From NCBI GenBank assembly GCA_039640505.1, contig CP046865.1, positions 1,851,501 through 1,915,500 on the forward strand: DNA of 64,000 nt, given 5' to 3'. The notes under the pieces are model-generated. The model did no database searches. It was not told the origin of the DNA and saw only the letters and a program-made list of their open reading frames with translations. Position 1 is the stretch's first letter; every line of letters begins with the position of its first letter. The translations under genes were made by a program, and so were the position numbers. This stretch comes from Rhodobacteraceae bacterium Araon29. GTDB lineage: Bacteria; Pseudomonadota; Alphaproteobacteria; Rhodobacterales; Rhodobacteraceae. This document shows, in pieces, positions 39,595-49,345 of the stretch.

Positions 39595-40743
39595 CTAAAT
39601 TTCCATAATGCTATCTGGGGCCTGCGGCGAAATTTGTTCAACACCAGCTTTGCGAATAACAAAGTTATCTTCATGCACAAGCATACCGCCATTTGGGATA
39701 GCGACAGAGGGTTCTAAAGTTATGACCATTCCCTCTTTTAACACCGTGTGGTCATTGGGGATAAATGATGGCCATTCCGTAAGCTGCATACCCAAACCAT
39801 GTCCTAAACGGCCAACGTCACCTCCGCCTTTTCCACCCGTCAAGACATTGTCCATCGCAAGAAAAACATCTGCAGCAGTATTGCCCACCTTTGCAGCTAT
39901 TTTACCGGCTTCAGTTGCTTCAATGAGACGGGTGTATCCTACCGATATCCGACTATCTGGTTTGCCGATGGAAAAGTTTCGATCAAAGTCGCAAAAATAG
40001 CCATCAGACATTAACCCCGTATCTAGCATTAAAATATCCCCCTCGCATAAAGGGTGATCATTTGCAGGCGAAATTACGTCACTATAGCCAAGAGGTCCGG
40101 CTCCTCCAGCCAAATACGGAACCCAGTCGGCGCCTTCTTCCAAACATAATTTTTGAAACCCGCGAAACACAGATTCTAAAGACGCGCCTTGGCTTGCCAC
40201 TTCTGAAACACGTGAAAACGCCGCGTTAGCAATATCACAAGCACGGGAGATTTTCAAAATTTCAGCTTCTGATTTAATCAACCTGAGCTTTCGGATAATG
40301 CCAGCGTCGCCAGCAAAAACAAAGTTTGGCAGTCGCTTTTTTAGATGCCCAAAATCTTGCAAAGGCATACGAAGATGACTTTCGTGACCAGAGGGAATCC
40401 CAAGTTTTGCAGATTTGGGTAAAACCTCTGACAGTGTTTCCGCTAGCAAACTTATGCCATCATCAATAGGATTAGGTGCTGTCCACGTGCGAATATCTCT
40501 GACCCAAGTTTTGGCCATTAAATCGGCGCCAATAGAGGGAATAACCGCAATAGGGTCACCAGATTGCGGCAGTATCAAAAACCATGGCCGCGTGGGGCTT
40601 TCCCAAAAACGGGTTAAAAAGCCAGTGAAGTAGCGGACCTCGGGTTCGGTGGTTAACAGCAGGGCGTCAATGCCTTCATACACCATTTCAATCTGTGCAT
40701 TTTGCGCTCTAGTTTTGAATTCAGCAGGGTGAAATCCACGCAT
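39595..40743 (-). CDS. M24-family (Xaa-Pro peptidase-like) hydrolase
   Basis: 382 residues: an N-terminal creatinase-like domain (about 1-145) and a C-terminal pita-bread catalytic domain. The metal ligands of M24 enzymes are visible in order: Asp in MLDTGLM, Asp in FCDFDRNF, His in GHGLGMQL, Glu in TLEPSVA and Glu in VHEDNFVI. It could be a Xaa-Pro dipeptidase or an amide hydrolase such as creatinase or ectoine hydrolase. Its start overlaps the stop of the ammonia-lyase-like gene (TAATG), indicating a coupled operon. Confidence 0.85.
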   Translation of the reverse strand: MRGFHPAEFKTRAQNAQIEMVYEGIDALLLTTEPEVRYFTGFLTRFWESPTRPWFLILPQSGDPIAVIPSIGADLMAKTWVRDIRTWTAPNPIDDGISLLAETLSEVLPKSAKLGIPSGHESHLRMPLQDFGHLKKRLPNFVFAGDAGIIRKLRLIKSEAEILKISRACDIANAAFSRVSEVASQGASLESVFRGFQKLCLEEGADWVPYLAGGAGPLGYSDVISPANDHPLCEGDILMLDTGLMSDGYFCDFDRNFSIGKPDSRISVGYTRLIEATEAGKIAAKVGNTAADVFLAMDNVLTGGKGGGDVGRLGHGLGMQLTEWPSFIPNDHTVLKEGMVITLEPSVAIPNGGMLVHEDNFVIRKAGVEQISPQAPDSIMEI

Positions 40744-41762
40744 TATGAATCGCTTTCCTCACTTACAATACACAGCACTCGTGAATTTTGATTGATCTCG
40801 GGAAAACCATTTAAGAGCGCTACCAATCCTGCGCCTCCAGAGGGTGTTGTCTCTAGTCCTTTAATTGACAAAAGTGGCATCGCTTCTTCGGCAGCTTGAT
40901 CAGAAATCAAGGCGAACATATCGGCATCTCGGGCGAGGCCTTTCAAAGCAATTAAAGAGGGCTCTTTACAGTCCAAGCGCCCCATATTTGAAACAGGTCC
41001 CGGTGTGTTTATGGCTTTACCGGCAAGAATACTTTGGAAGATTGCTGGTGCGATTTCTGGTTCGACAACTATAATTTCCGGTTCATTGCCCCAAGCATGG
41101 CGGAAATATGCCGCTGCCGCAGCAGCAAGCCCTCCTACCCCGGCTTGCAAAAATATATGAGTCGGAGTGTGCGGTACTTGCGCCACAGCTTCGGCTGCCA
41201 TGACCAAATAGCCTTCCATCAAACGGTGTGGTATATCTAGATAGCCATCCCAAGAACTATCAGACAGCAATATCCAACCTTGTTCTGACGCTGCCTTTTG
41301 CGCCGCCTCCATGCTGGCCTCGTAATTGTCCCCTGCGCGCACCACCTCGGCTTTATGGGCGCGAAGCTTTTTGGCAAAACTTTCGGGAACCGTGTTAGAC
41401 AAGTAGATCACCGCTTTGGCACCAAACACTTGCGCACCTGCGGCAACGGATAATCCATGATTGCCGGCACTGGCAGTTACATAGGTCACATTAGACACAT
41501 CAGCATTCTGAGCTGCATGCGCAATAACATAGGCCGCACCCAAAGCCTTAAAGCTGCCCAACCCCATGCGCGTGCGCTCGTCTTTGACAAAAACGTGTCC
41601 CGCACTGCCGAACCCTTCGAGACAGTGTAGTGGTGTAGTGCCGGCGTCAGGGCACCGCGTAAGTAGATTACGCGGTTCAGACACGTTTACACTGGGGAAT
41701 GGGACGTCGGTTAACCCTTTGGGTTCGTCGGACAAATGTCTGGAATGTTTGTGTATTTTCAT
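40743..41762 (-). CDS. Diaminopropionate ammonia-lyase-like PLP enzyme
   Basis: 339 residues, fold-type II PLP enzyme. The Schiff-base lysine is in GLGSFKALGAAYVIA; ASAGNHGLSVAAGAQ binds substrate, and THIFLQAGVGGLAAA is the phosphate loop region. These match diaminopropionate ammonia-lyase (YgeX) better than threonine dehydratase. ATG 41762 is preferred (AGAGGG just upstream); a GTG at 41831 lacks a ribosome-binding site. First gene of a three-gene operon; divergent from purL. Substrate should be a 2,3-diamino or beta-substituted amino acid. Confidence 0.82.
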   Translation of the reverse strand: MKIHKHSRHLSDEPKGLTDVPFPSVNVSEPRNLLTRCPDAGTTPLHCLEGFGSAGHVFVKDERTRMGLGSFKALGAAYVIAHAAQNADVSNVTYVTASAGNHGLSVAAGAQVFGAKAVIYLSNTVPESFAKKLRAHKAEVVRAGDNYEASMEAAQKAASEQGWILLSDSSWDGYLDIPHRLMEGYLVMAAEAVAQVPHTPTHIFLQAGVGGLAAAAAAYFRHAWGNEPEIIVVEPEIAPAIFQSILAGKAINTPGPVSNMGRLDCKEPSLIALKGLARDADMFALISDQAAEEAMPLLSIKGLETTPSGGAGLVALLNGFPEINQNSRVLCIVSEESDS

Positions 41763-41963
41763 GGGCCCTCTAGATTTCGCTTTCTCAAGTGGTGACAGAG
41801 AAACGTCTAATTGCAAGCTTATTGACGACACTTTAGGTTCAATTGCTCCGTTTACGGAAGCTTTAGCAATAAATATTTTCTTCTGAAATTTCCCATTAGC
41901 GCAACTTGCTCTTGTCCAGCCCTTGGCTTAAGACAGCCGCAAATAGATGCTAGGGGCTTGAGC

Positions 41964-44123
41964 ATGACCGAACCAGAGATTTCAGAAGACTTGATTGCGG
42001 CACATGGGCTTAAACCTGATGAATACGCAAAAATTCTAGAAATCATTGGACGGACACCAACCTTCACCGAGCTCGGTATTTTTTCGGCAATGTGGAATGA
42101 GCATTGTTCCTACAAATCTTCTAAAAAATGGCTTCGAACTTTACCCACTAGCGGGCCACAAGTGATTTGTGGACCAGGTGAAAATGCAGGCGTGGTTGAT
42201 ATTGGTGATGGGCAAGCTGTGGTCTTTAAAATGGAAAGCCACAATCATCCTTCATATATCGAACCCTATCAGGGCGCTGCCACAGGGGTTGGCGGCATCT
42301 TGCGCGATGTGTTCACCATGGGAGCGCGCCCAATAGCTGCGATGAACTCATTAAGCTTTGGCGCCCCAGATCATCCAAAAACCAAACAATTGGTGCATGG
42401 GGTGGTTGAAGGCGTGGGTGGTTATGGAAATTGCTTTGGCGTGCCAACTGTTGGTGGTGAGGTTAGATTTGATCCCGCCTATAATGGCAATTGTCTGGTC
42501 AACGCCTTTGCCGCTGGCCTCGCAGATGCGGATAGGATTTTTTATTCGGCGGCTTCCGGGGTTGGAATGCCGGTGGTTTACTTGGGCGCCAAAACTGGAC
42601 GAGACGGCGTTGGCGGTGCAACCATGGCGTCGGCTGAATTTGATGATAGTATCGAAGAAAAGAGACCAACTGTGCAAGTTGGTGATCCATTTACTGAAAA
42701 ACGGCTTATGGAAGCCTGTCTTGAGTTGATGCAAACCGGCGCAGTGATTTCAATACAAGATATGGGCGCAGCGGGTCTAACCTGCTCTGCCGTAGAAATG
42801 GGCGACAAAGGTAATCTTGGCATTCACCTTGATCTGGAAAAAGTTCCTGTTCGCGAACCCAATATGACAGCTTATGAAATGATGCTTTCTGAGTCGCAGG
42901 AACGCATGCTCATGGTTCTAAGCCCAGATAAAGAAACCGAGGCAAGGCGCGTTTTTGAAAAGTGGGATTTGGATTTTGCAATCGTTGGAAAAACTATCGC
43001 AGAAGATCGCTTTCTAATTTATCTTGATGGAGCTTTAAAGGCCGACCTTCCGCTAAAAGCTTTATCCGGCAATGCCCCTGAATATGATCGTGAGTGGCAA
43101 GAGCCATTGCCTGCACCCCCATTACAAGGGCTCCCGGATATTGACCCTATAGAGGGTTTAAAGGCGCTTTTGGCTGACCCGAATTATGCGAGTAAGAAAT
43201 GGGTTTATGAACAATATGACAGCCAAGTCATGGCAGATACGATAAATTGCCCTGGATATGGCGCTGGCATCGTTCGGGTGCATGGTACAAAAAAATCATT
43301 GGCGTTCACCAGTGATGTAACACCGCGTTACGTGCAGGCAAATCCCTATGAGGGCGGCAAACAGGCGGTTGCAGAGGCCTATAGAAATCTAAGCGCGGTT
43401 GGTGCAACTCCGCTTGCGAGTACGGACAACTTAAATTTCGGAAATCCCGAAAAGCCGGAAATAATGGGCCAATTTGTAACCGCGCTAAAAGGTATTGGAG
43501 AGGCGGTTTCGGCTTTGGATATGCCGATCGTTTCTGGAAATGTCAGCCTTTACAATGAAACAGATGGTGCCGCGATCCTACCAACGCCAACTATAGGGGC
43601 CGTCGGACTTATCGCAGAAAACGACGAGCCTATTATTGGCAAAGCCCGTGAAGGTCATGTTTTACTTCTTTTGGGGGAAAGTGACGGGCATTTGGGGCAA
43701 TCTGCTTTATTGCATTCCGCCTGCGGGCGCACCGATGGTGATGCGCCTTTAGTGGATTTAGAAGCTGAAAAGAAAAATGGTGAGTTTATCCGGTCAAACC
43801 GGGCGCTTATTGAGGCGTGCACTGATATATCTGACGGTGGACTAGCACTTGCTGCTTTTGAAATGGCTGCCGCTGCTGACGTTGGGGTTAAGTTGGATAC
43901 TTCCGATATCGCAGCATTATTTGGCGAAGACCAAGCACGATATCTGGTGGTTTGCGATTTTGATCAAGCCGAAGCGCTTATGAGTGCGGCGAGCGAAGCG
44001 CAAGTCACTTTACAGTTTGTTGGTAAATTTGGGGGCAGCGCCATTAAATTTGGGACGCTCTCGTCAGAGCTTGCCGAGCTTTGCGGCATTTACCGAAATG
44101 CCTTTGCTGAGCAATTTTCTTGA
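41964..44123 (+). CDS. purL: Phosphoribosylformylglycinamidine synthase, small PurL
   Basis: 719 residues, the subunit that works with PurS and PurQ in purine synthesis. [25 protein letters not shown]-type ATP/FGAR segments are present in part as MESHNHPS and GAATGVGG, with [12 protein letters not shown] near the N-terminus and GNVSLYNET in the second half. The ATG at 41964 is chosen (AGGGGC 7 nt upstream) over an in-frame TTG two codons earlier. bolA and grxD follow in the same direction. Confidence 0.97.
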   Translation: MTEPEISEDLIAAHGLKPDEYAKILEIIGRTPTFTELGIFSAMWNEHCSYKSSKKWLRTLPTSGPQVICGPGENAGVVDIGDGQAVVFKMESHNHPSYIEPYQGAATGVGGILRDVFTMGARPIAAMNSLSFGAPDHPKTKQLVHGVVEGVGGYGNCFGVPTVGGEVRFDPAYNGNCLVNAFAAGLADADRIFYSAASGVGMPVVYLGAKTGRDGVGGATMASAEFDDSIEEKRPTVQVGDPFTEKRLMEACLELMQTGAVISIQDMGAAGLTCSAVEMGDKGNLGIHLDLEKVPVREPNMTAYEMMLSESQERMLMVLSPDKETEARRVFEKWDLDFAIVGKTIAEDRFLIYLDGALKADLPLKALSGNAPEYDREWQEPLPAPPLQGLPDIDPIEGLKALLADPNYASKKWVYEQYDSQVMADTINCPGYGAGIVRVHGTKKSLAFTSDVTPRYVQANPYEGGKQAVAEAYRNLSAVGATPLASTDNLNFGNPEKPEIMGQFVTALKGIGEAVSALDMPIVSGNVSLYNETDGAAILPTPTIGAVGLIAENDEPIIGKAREGHVLLLLGESDGHLGQSALLHSACGRTDGDAPLVDLEAEKKNGEFIRSNRALIEACTDISDGGLALAAFEMAAAADVGVKLDTSDIAALFGEDQARYLVVCDFDQAEALMSAASEAQVTLQFVGKFGGSAIKFGTLSSELAELCGIYRNAFAEQFS

Positions 44124-44145
44124 TTTTAAATGATAGAGCATTGGT

Positions 44146-44174
44146 TTGAAACCCCTCTTGCGGTAGCGTACATA
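44146..44174 (+). promoter_or_regulatory. Candidate sigma-70 promoter of bolA
   Basis: TTGAAA (44146-44151), 17-nt spacer, TACATA (44169-44174), 40 nt before the bolA ATG. It matches consensus in spacing and in most positions. Confidence 0.6.
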
Positions 44175-44214
44175 CCGACCTACATCTAGATTGAGTGACA
44201 CAAGGAAGATTACC

Positions 44215-44454
44215 ATGGCAATACAAGCTCAAGAGATCGAAGAGTTGATCCGGGCAGAATTTCCTAAGGCTCAAGTAACCATCACCGATTTGGCTGGTGA
44301 CGGCAATCATTATGCTGCTGAAGTCATAGATGAAAGTTTTCGTGGAAAAAACCGTGTCCAGCAACAAAGAGCCGTTTATGCTGCCCTTAAAGGAAAAATG
44401 GATGGTGCAAACGGCGAGCTTCATGCTTTAGCGCTGACCACAAAAGTGCCGTAG
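44215..44454 (+). CDS. BolA-family protein
   Basis: 79 residues from ATG 44215, which has AAGGAAG upstream; the in-frame TTG at 44191 is less likely. The class II KH-like fold is recognisable from EFPKAQVTITDLAGDGNHYAAEVID and the C-terminal HALALTTKVP, where His is a conserved Fe-S cluster ligand. BolA proteins pair with monothiol glutaredoxins, and grxD is the next gene, so iron-sulfur or iron-sensing work is likely. Confidence 0.93.
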   Translation: MAIQAQEIEELIRAEFPKAQVTITDLAGDGNHYAAEVIDESFRGKNRVQQQRAVYAALKGKMDGANGELHALALTTKVP

Positions 44455-44514
44455 CAATAAAAATCGCAGAAATATCAGCCGTAAACTGAGCGCTGCTCAG
44501 AAAGGAGTTTGAAA

Positions 44515-44877
44515 ATGAACAACGCGAAAGAGAAAATTGGCGAAGCAATTAAAGAAAATGATGTGGTGCTTTTCATGAAAGGCACAAAGGAAATGCCGCA
44601 ATGCGGATTTTCCAGCCGGGTTGCAGGTGTTTTAAATTATATGGGCATAGACTATAAAGATATTAATGTTCTAGCCGATGACGAAATCCGGCAGGGCATT
44701 AAAGACTTTTCAGATTGGCCAACGATCCCTCAACTCTATGTTAAAGGCGAATTTGTAGGTGGCTGTGATATTATCACCGAAATGGCGCTATCAGCGGAAT
44801 TAGACACTCTTTTTGACGAAAATGCTGTGTCCTATGACAAAGATGCTGCAAACAAAATTCGTGAAGCCAACGGTTAA
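44515..44877 (+). CDS. grxD: Monothiol glutaredoxin (Grx4/GrxD type)
   Basis: 120 residues from ATG 44515, with AGGAG at 44503-44507. The monothiol site CGFS is in MPQCGFSSRV and the glutathione-binding WPTIPQLYVKGEFVGGCDI is intact. These proteins bind a 2Fe-2S cluster with glutathione and exchange it with BolA partners; the gene sits 60 nt after bolA. Confidence 0.96.
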   Translation: MNNAKEKIGEAIKENDVVLFMKGTKEMPQCGFSSRVAGVLNYMGIDYKDINVLADDEIRQGIKDFSDWPTIPQLYVKGEFVGGCDIITEMALSAELDTLFDENAVSYDKDAANKIREANG

Positions 44878-44910
44878 ACTAGATTGAAAACTGGTTTGTT
44901 TTGCCCGGTG

Positions 44911-45294
44911 TTATTTATCCAGCTGATCTGCGATAGCTTCAGCCCGGGCAGCCAATTCCGCTAATCCTTCGGAAATTTCAACTGGAACAGTTGGCACTTC
45001 CACACGCACAGGTTCCGGTGGTGGTACATTACGTATTTTTGACAGTTCCGAATTGAGTTCTTGCAGAGTTTTTTCAGCAGCATTTAACTTATCTTCCAAG
45101 GCCGCAGTTTTATCGGCCAACATCAGACCGGACATCAACAGCATACGTTCCTCGGGAACCCGTCCGATTTGCCCAATTAGTTGAGTCGCTTCTTGATCAA
45201 GCATTTTAGCGGCAGACAACAAATATGGTTCCTCACCGACTTGGCAAGAGACTTTAAAAACACGCCCGCCGATTTCAATATCAACCTCTGGCAT
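44911..45294 (-). CDS. zapA: Cell division protein ZapA
   Basis: 127 residues: a ZapA globular head (about 1-75: PEVDIEIGGRVFKVSCQVGEE, YLLSAAKMLDQEATQLIGQIG) and a coiled-coil (about 75-100), then an acidic Pro-rich tail. ZapA bundles FtsZ at mid-cell. Its ATG overlaps the stop of the preceding coiled-coil gene by one nucleotide, suggesting the two products work together. Confidence 0.92.
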   Translation of the reverse strand: MPEVDIEIGGRVFKVSCQVGEEPYLLSAAKMLDQEATQLIGQIGRVPEERMLLMSGLMLADKTAALEDKLNAAEKTLQELNSELSKIRNVPPPEPVRVEVPTVPVEISEGLAELAARAEAIADQLDK

Positions 45295-45632
45295 TATGCA
45301 TCCTCCCCAACTGTGGCGTCGCCGTTATTCAAGGCAAGCGCTAATTGATCATAGAGACGCTGCATTTCCTTTGTTTCTTCCTGGCGATCGCGTTCTAGCT
45401 GATCCAGCTGTGCGCGTAACTCTAAAATCTCGTATGCTTCTTGGCTATCCTTAGCCTTCTGTAACTGATCTTCCAATTGTTTATTGGCTGCGATCAATTC
45501 AGAAATTGTGTTGCGTGCGTCATGATCTATACCAGTTGAATCTTCTCGGACGTTTTCGGATTTTTCTATGCTGACAGAAATTCTATCCAAAGCATCCTTT
45601 ATACGACCTTCAAATTCCGAAAATTGCTCCAT
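45294..45632 (-). CDS. Small coiled-coil protein upstream of zapA
   Basis: 112 residues, almost entirely charged helix with heptads (NTISELIAANKQLEDQLQKA and the segment following). It resembles the small DUF4164-type or ZapB-like helical proteins found before zapA in Rhodobacteraceae. Coupled to zapA by a TAATG overlap, so a role in division or Z-ring scaffolding is plausible; no direct evidence. Confidence 0.75.
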   Translation of the reverse strand: MEQFSEFEGRIKDALDRISVSIEKSENVREDSTGIDHDARNTISELIAANKQLEDQLQKAKDSQEAYEILELRAQLDQLERDRQEETKEMQRLYDQLALALNNGDATVGEDA

Positions 45633-45709
45633 TTTAAACCTCTGCTACTGCATCCATTACCGTTGGTTTTTGCCTGACGTAATTATGCGAAAACTTTACG
45701 AATCGCATT

Positions 45710-45728
45710 TCAACGCTGTTAGTGTTGA
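45710..45728. promoter_or_regulatory. Imperfect palindrome between zapA-partner and tkt
   Basis: TCAAC (45710-45714) and GTTGA (45724-45728) are inverted across 9 nt, within the divergent region that must hold the tkt promoter. It could be an operator. It does not match the LacI-type palindromes before the gap genes. Confidence 0.25.
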
Positions 45729-45852
45729 GTTTAAACCAGCCAATTGAAAAATGCGCCCCCTTTGAGAGCGTTTAAGCAGGCATGCGCTTGAACTTCGCTA
45801 CGAGCCTGTTATGCAGCGCAGTAATAAGGGTAGAACAAAGGACATCTGGCCA

Positions 45853-47871
45853 ATGGACATTAAAGCGACACAAAAAGAGCATTCAGAGCACTGGGCAAAA
45901 GCTTCGGCAATTCGCACCTTAACACTTGACGCCATTGCTGCCGCTAATTCTGGACATTCCGGTATGCCAATGGGTATGGCCGATGTCGCGACGGTTTTAT
46001 TTGAAAAACATCTAAAATTTGATGCAGCCGCACCGTCTTGGCCAGACAGGGATCGCTTCATTTTATCGGCAGGTCATGGCTCAATGTTGATCTATAGTCT
46101 GCTGCATCTGTGCGGCTATAAAGATTTCCCCATTGATGAAATTAAAAACTTTCGCCAGCTGGGGGCAAAGACAGCCGGACACCCGGAAAACTTTCTGTCC
46201 GAGGCAATCGAAACAACGACTGGTCCATTAGGACAAGGCGTTACAAATGCCGTTGGCTTTGCCATAGCTGAAGAAATTTTACGGGCTCGTTTTGGCAAAA
46301 AGTTGGTCAATCATCATACCTATGTGATCGTTGGGGACGGCTGCCTTATGGAAGGGGTCAGTCAGGAGGCCATAGGTTTGGCTGGCCGCCAAGAGCTGTC
46401 TAAACTCATCGTGCTGTGGGATGATAATAATATTACCATCGACGGAACTGTTGATCTGGCCGATAGAACGGACCAGATACAAAGGTTCAAGGCCTCTGGC
46501 TGGCATGTGCAGAAAATTGATGGTCATGATCCAGAGGCCATTGATACTGCGCTTATGGCCGCCAAAAAAGCCAATAAGCCATCCATGATTGCCTGCAAAA
46601 CTCATATCGCATTGGGATCAAGTGCTCAGGACACTTCGAAGGGGCATGGCGCGTTGACTGATCCGCAGCTGATTGCAGATACCAAAAAAGTCTACGGTTG
46701 GAGTGCAGATGAATTTGAAATCCCAGCTTCGATAAAATCTGCCTGGGAAGGTATTGGTCAGCGCGGCGCCACCGATCGCCAGGAATGGGAAGAGCGTTTA
46801 TCTTCTGTCTCCAGCAATAAACAAAATGAATTTCATCGCGTTTTTGCCGGCGAAATTCCCAAAAAGCTGACATCGGTCATTCGGACCTTCAAAAAACAAA
46901 TGTCAGAAAACCCGCAGAAGGTTGCCACGCGTAAATCAAGCGAGATGGTCTTGAATGCAATCAACCCAATTATGCCTGAAACGGTTGGCGGATCCGCAGA
47001 TTTATCTGGTTCAAACAATACGAGATCCAAAGACATGGATGTATTTGACACGGTTACAAGACATGGGCGTTACATTCACTGGGGTGTTCGTGAACATGGC
47101 ATGGCCGCAGCAATGAACGGAATGGCTTTGCATGGCGGCATTCGCCCTTACGGCGGAACATTCATGTGTTTTACAGATTATGCTCGACCTGCGATGCGTT
47201 TGGCGGCGCTGATGAAAGTGCCAACAGTTTTTGTAATGACGCATGACAGCATTGGATTGGGTGAAGATGGGCCCACGCACCAGCCTGTTGAGCATCTGGC
47301 TATCAGTCGTTCGACCCCAAATACACATGTTTTCCGACCTGCTGATACAATTGAAACGGCAGAAGCGTGGGAAATTGCTCTTAGTTCGAACCACACCCCA
47401 TCTGTTTTGGCGCTGTCACGGCAAGGTTTGCCAGCAGTAAGAACCATACATAAATCCGCCAATCTATCTGAAAGAGGCGCTTATGTACTTGCCGATAGTG
47501 AAGACAAACGTCAGGTCATTTTAATTGCAACCGGCTCAGAAGTTTCGCTTGCTTTAGAGGCCAGAACTGCGCTGCAAGCCGAAGGAATTGGAACCCGCGT
47601 CGTATCCATGCCCTGCATGGAACTCTTTGCAGAGCAAGATCCGTCCTATCGTAAACGTGTTCTTCCTGGGGGAGCGTCTGTTCGTATTGGTATCGAAGCC
47701 GGAGTTCGGCAGGGATGGGATCGTTGGCTTTTGGGTGAACGTGGCCGTGAAGCCAAGTCTGATTTTATCGGTATGTCCGGATTTGGGGCCTCTGCCCCGG
47801 CCAATACACTTTTTGAACATTTTGGCATCACCACGCAGGCAATAATTGAAAGAGTGAAAGCACTACTCTGA
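45853..47871 (+). CDS. tkt: Transketolase
   Basis: 672 residues from ATG 45853 (AAAGGA 10 nt upstream); an upstream ATG at 45811 adds 14 atypical residues. The thiamine diphosphate motif is [18 protein letters not shown] ... DDNNITIDG, and the His-rich N-terminus ([13 protein letters not shown]) and [16 protein letters not shown] are typical. It transfers two-carbon units in the pentose phosphate pathway. Two gap genes follow. Confidence 0.96.
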   Translation: MDIKATQKEHSEHWAKASAIRTLTLDAIAAANSGHSGMPMGMADVATVLFEKHLKFDAAAPSWPDRDRFILSAGHGSMLIYSLLHLCGYKDFPIDEIKNFRQLGAKTAGHPENFLSEAIETTTGPLGQGVTNAVGFAIAEEILRARFGKKLVNHHTYVIVGDGCLMEGVSQEAIGLAGRQELSKLIVLWDDNNITIDGTVDLADRTDQIQRFKASGWHVQKIDGHDPEAIDTALMAAKKANKPSMIACKTHIALGSSAQDTSKGHGALTDPQLIADTKKVYGWSADEFEIPASIKSAWEGIGQRGATDRQEWEERLSSVSSNKQNEFHRVFAGEIPKKLTSVIRTFKKQMSENPQKVATRKSSEMVLNAINPIMPETVGGSADLSGSNNTRSKDMDVFDTVTRHGRYIHWGVREHGMAAAMNGMALHGGIRPYGGTFMCFTDYARPAMRLAALMKVPTVFVMTHDSIGLGEDGPTHQPVEHLAISRSTPNTHVFRPADTIETAEAWEIALSSNHTPSVLALSRQGLPAVRTIHKSANLSERGAYVLADSEDKRQVILIATGSEVSLALEARTALQAEGIGTRVVSMPCMELFAEQDPSYRKRVLPGGASVRIGIEAGVRQGWDRWLLGERGREAKSDFIGMSGFGASAPANTLFEHFGITTQAIIERVKALL

Positions 47872-47879
47872 ACGCGAAT

Positions 47880-47909
47880 GGCCTTTGGCAGTGAGTCGCT
47901 GCCAAGGCC
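47880..47909 (+). terminator. Hairpin after tkt
   Basis: GGCCTTTGGCAG pairs with CTGCCAAGGCC across a 7-nt loop with one bulged T, starting 9 nt after the stop codon. Only GTTT follows, so it is a moderate terminator. Confidence 0.6.
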
Positions 47910-47952
47910 GTTTGGGCTCAAATAAAACGCGAACCCAGTTAAAACATTTAAA

Positions 47953-47996
47953 TGTTAGCGCAAGCAACTAAGTTTGCTTATAGTTTAACGCTAACA
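47953..47996. promoter_or_regulatory. Two LacI-type operators upstream of gap1
   Basis: TGTTAGCGCAAGCA (47953-47966) and GTTTAACGCTAACA (47983-47996) match the palindrome TGTTAGCGCTAACA at 12 and 11 of 14 positions. Their centres are 30 bp apart, about three helical turns. LacI-family sites have this even palindrome with central CG. A CceR-like regulator of central carbon metabolism is a reasonable candidate. Confidence 0.6.
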
Positions 47997-48080
47997 TACT
48001 GGTAAATATATTGAATTTTCATTTCTATTGACCTGTCCCTTAGCTATAAGCAGTTCAAGACTGCGTATAGGGGAAAACAA

Positions 48081-49085
48081 ATGACGGTGACTTTGGGCAT
48101 AAATGGTTTTGGCCGTATTGGCCGGTCGACATTAGCGCATATCGCTGAAAGTGCGCGTAACGATGTGCAAGTTGTAAAGATTAATGCCACTGGCCCAATA
48201 GAAACAAATGCACATCTTTTACGCTATGACAGTGTGCACGGCCGGTTTTCTGGACAAGTGACCGTTAAAGGTAACACCCTCGACCTTGGCCGAGGAGCCA
48301 TGCAGGTTATGTCAAGCTATAAGCCAGAAGAGCTTGACTGGAACGGGTGTGATGTTGTGCTCGAATGTACTGGCAAATTCAATGATGGTAAAAAGTCTGC
48401 TATCCATATGCAGCGGGGTGCAAAATCCGTCTTGATTTCAGCGCCGGCGAAAAATGTCGATAAAACGATTGTATATGGCGTCAACCATCGGGAATTGATG
48501 GCAAATCATAGGATAATTTCAAACGGCTCTTGTACAACCAATTGCCTTGCGCCCCTTGCAAAGGTTCTGCATGAAGCGATAGGCATTGAACGCGGCATTA
48601 TGACGACAATCCATTCATACACCGGGGATCAACCCGCATTAGATCGCCGGCACAATGACCTATATCGCGCACGCGCAGCGGCTATGGCAATTATTCCCAC
48701 GTCGACCGGCGCGGCCAAAGCATTGGGTGAGGTTCTGCCGGATTTAAACGGAAAACTGGACGGTACAGCCATGCGGGTCCCTACCCCCAATGTATCCGCA
48801 GTAGATCTAACTTTTGAAGCAAGCAAAACTGTCACCAAAGAAGACGTAAATGCCGCCGTAAAAGAGGCGGCAGCAGGTCACATGGGGCATGTCTTGGCCT
48901 ATGACCCAGAGCCAAAGGTATCAGTAGATTTCAATCACACAACTCATTCATCGATTTTTGCCCCAGAGCAAACCAAAGTTATTGATGGTCGAATGGTGCG
49001 TGTTTTGGCTTGGTATGACAATGAGTGGGCTTTCTCGTGCCGAATGGCGGATGTTGCGGCAACGATGGGGCGGCTTTTGCATTAA
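48081..49085 (+). CDS. Glyceraldehyde-3-phosphate dehydrogenase, first copy
   Basis: 334 residues; the active-site motif SCTTNC is intact (in SNGSCTTNCLAPLAK). Two positions that decide cofactor differ from the NAD type: the Asp after the second strand is Ala (KINATGP), and the usual Leu-Pro pair is Arg-Arg (ALDRRHNDL). Ala at the first position also occurs in the NADP-preferring GapB enzymes, so this copy may be gluconeogenic and NADP-linked. It is followed by a small ORF and then gap2. Confidence 0.93.
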   Translation: MTVTLGINGFGRIGRSTLAHIAESARNDVQVVKINATGPIETNAHLLRYDSVHGRFSGQVTVKGNTLDLGRGAMQVMSSYKPEELDWNGCDVVLECTGKFNDGKKSAIHMQRGAKSVLISAPAKNVDKTIVYGVNHRELMANHRIISNGSCTTNCLAPLAKVLHEAIGIERGIMTTIHSYTGDQPALDRRHNDLYRARAAAMAIIPTSTGAAKALGEVLPDLNGKLDGTAMRVPTPNVSAVDLTFEASKTVTKEDVNAAVKEAAAGHMGHVLAYDPEPKVSVDFNHTTHSSIFAPEQTKVIDGRMVRVLAWYDNEWAFSCRMADVAATMGRLLH

Positions 49086-49172
49086 GGACTTGCCTTGATC
49101 GCTCAATCGACTTAGGCTCTCCACGATTTATTTACACTGTTGCTTTATTTTTTAATTTTGGAACTTTTAATC

Positions 49173-49316
49173 TTGTCAAATCGCTCCTGGCTTATCTTAT
49201 TTTTAGGAATTGTTGCCCTTTTCACGGGTGATATATTTATCTCCGATGGTGAGACTTTATTATTTCTTGGACGACGAATACTCGTGTTGATCGAGTGGAT
49301 CGCCTTTTGGAGATAA
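49173..49316 (+). CDS. 47-residue membrane protein between the two gap genes
   Basis: A TTG-started frame of 48 codons (49173-49316), GGAA 9 nt upstream. The sequence begins MSNRSWLILFLGIVAL, with a hydrophobic helix (about 6-18), and ends FLGRRILVLIEWIAFWR. I recall similar small proteins with a FLxRxxxxLIEWxAFWR tail beside gap genes in Roseobacter genomes, though this was not checked. Function unknown; a single-span inner-membrane peptide is likely. Confidence 0.65.
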   Translation: MSNRSWLILFLGIVALFTGDIFISDGETLLFLGRRILVLIEWIAFWR

Positions 49317-49345
49317 TCTAACTCTAATTTCAGGCTGTTTTATGG

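Noticed and set aside
38846-41762. Straight assignment to ectoine degradation (eutABD)
   Set aside because: Only three family-level resemblances; the lyase resembles diaminopropionate ammonia-lyase, and EutC, EutE, transporter and regulator are missing nearby.
49025-49231. 68-residue frame overlapping the end of gap1
   Set aside because: Overlaps gap1 in another frame; the 47-residue frame at 49173 has better coding character and position.
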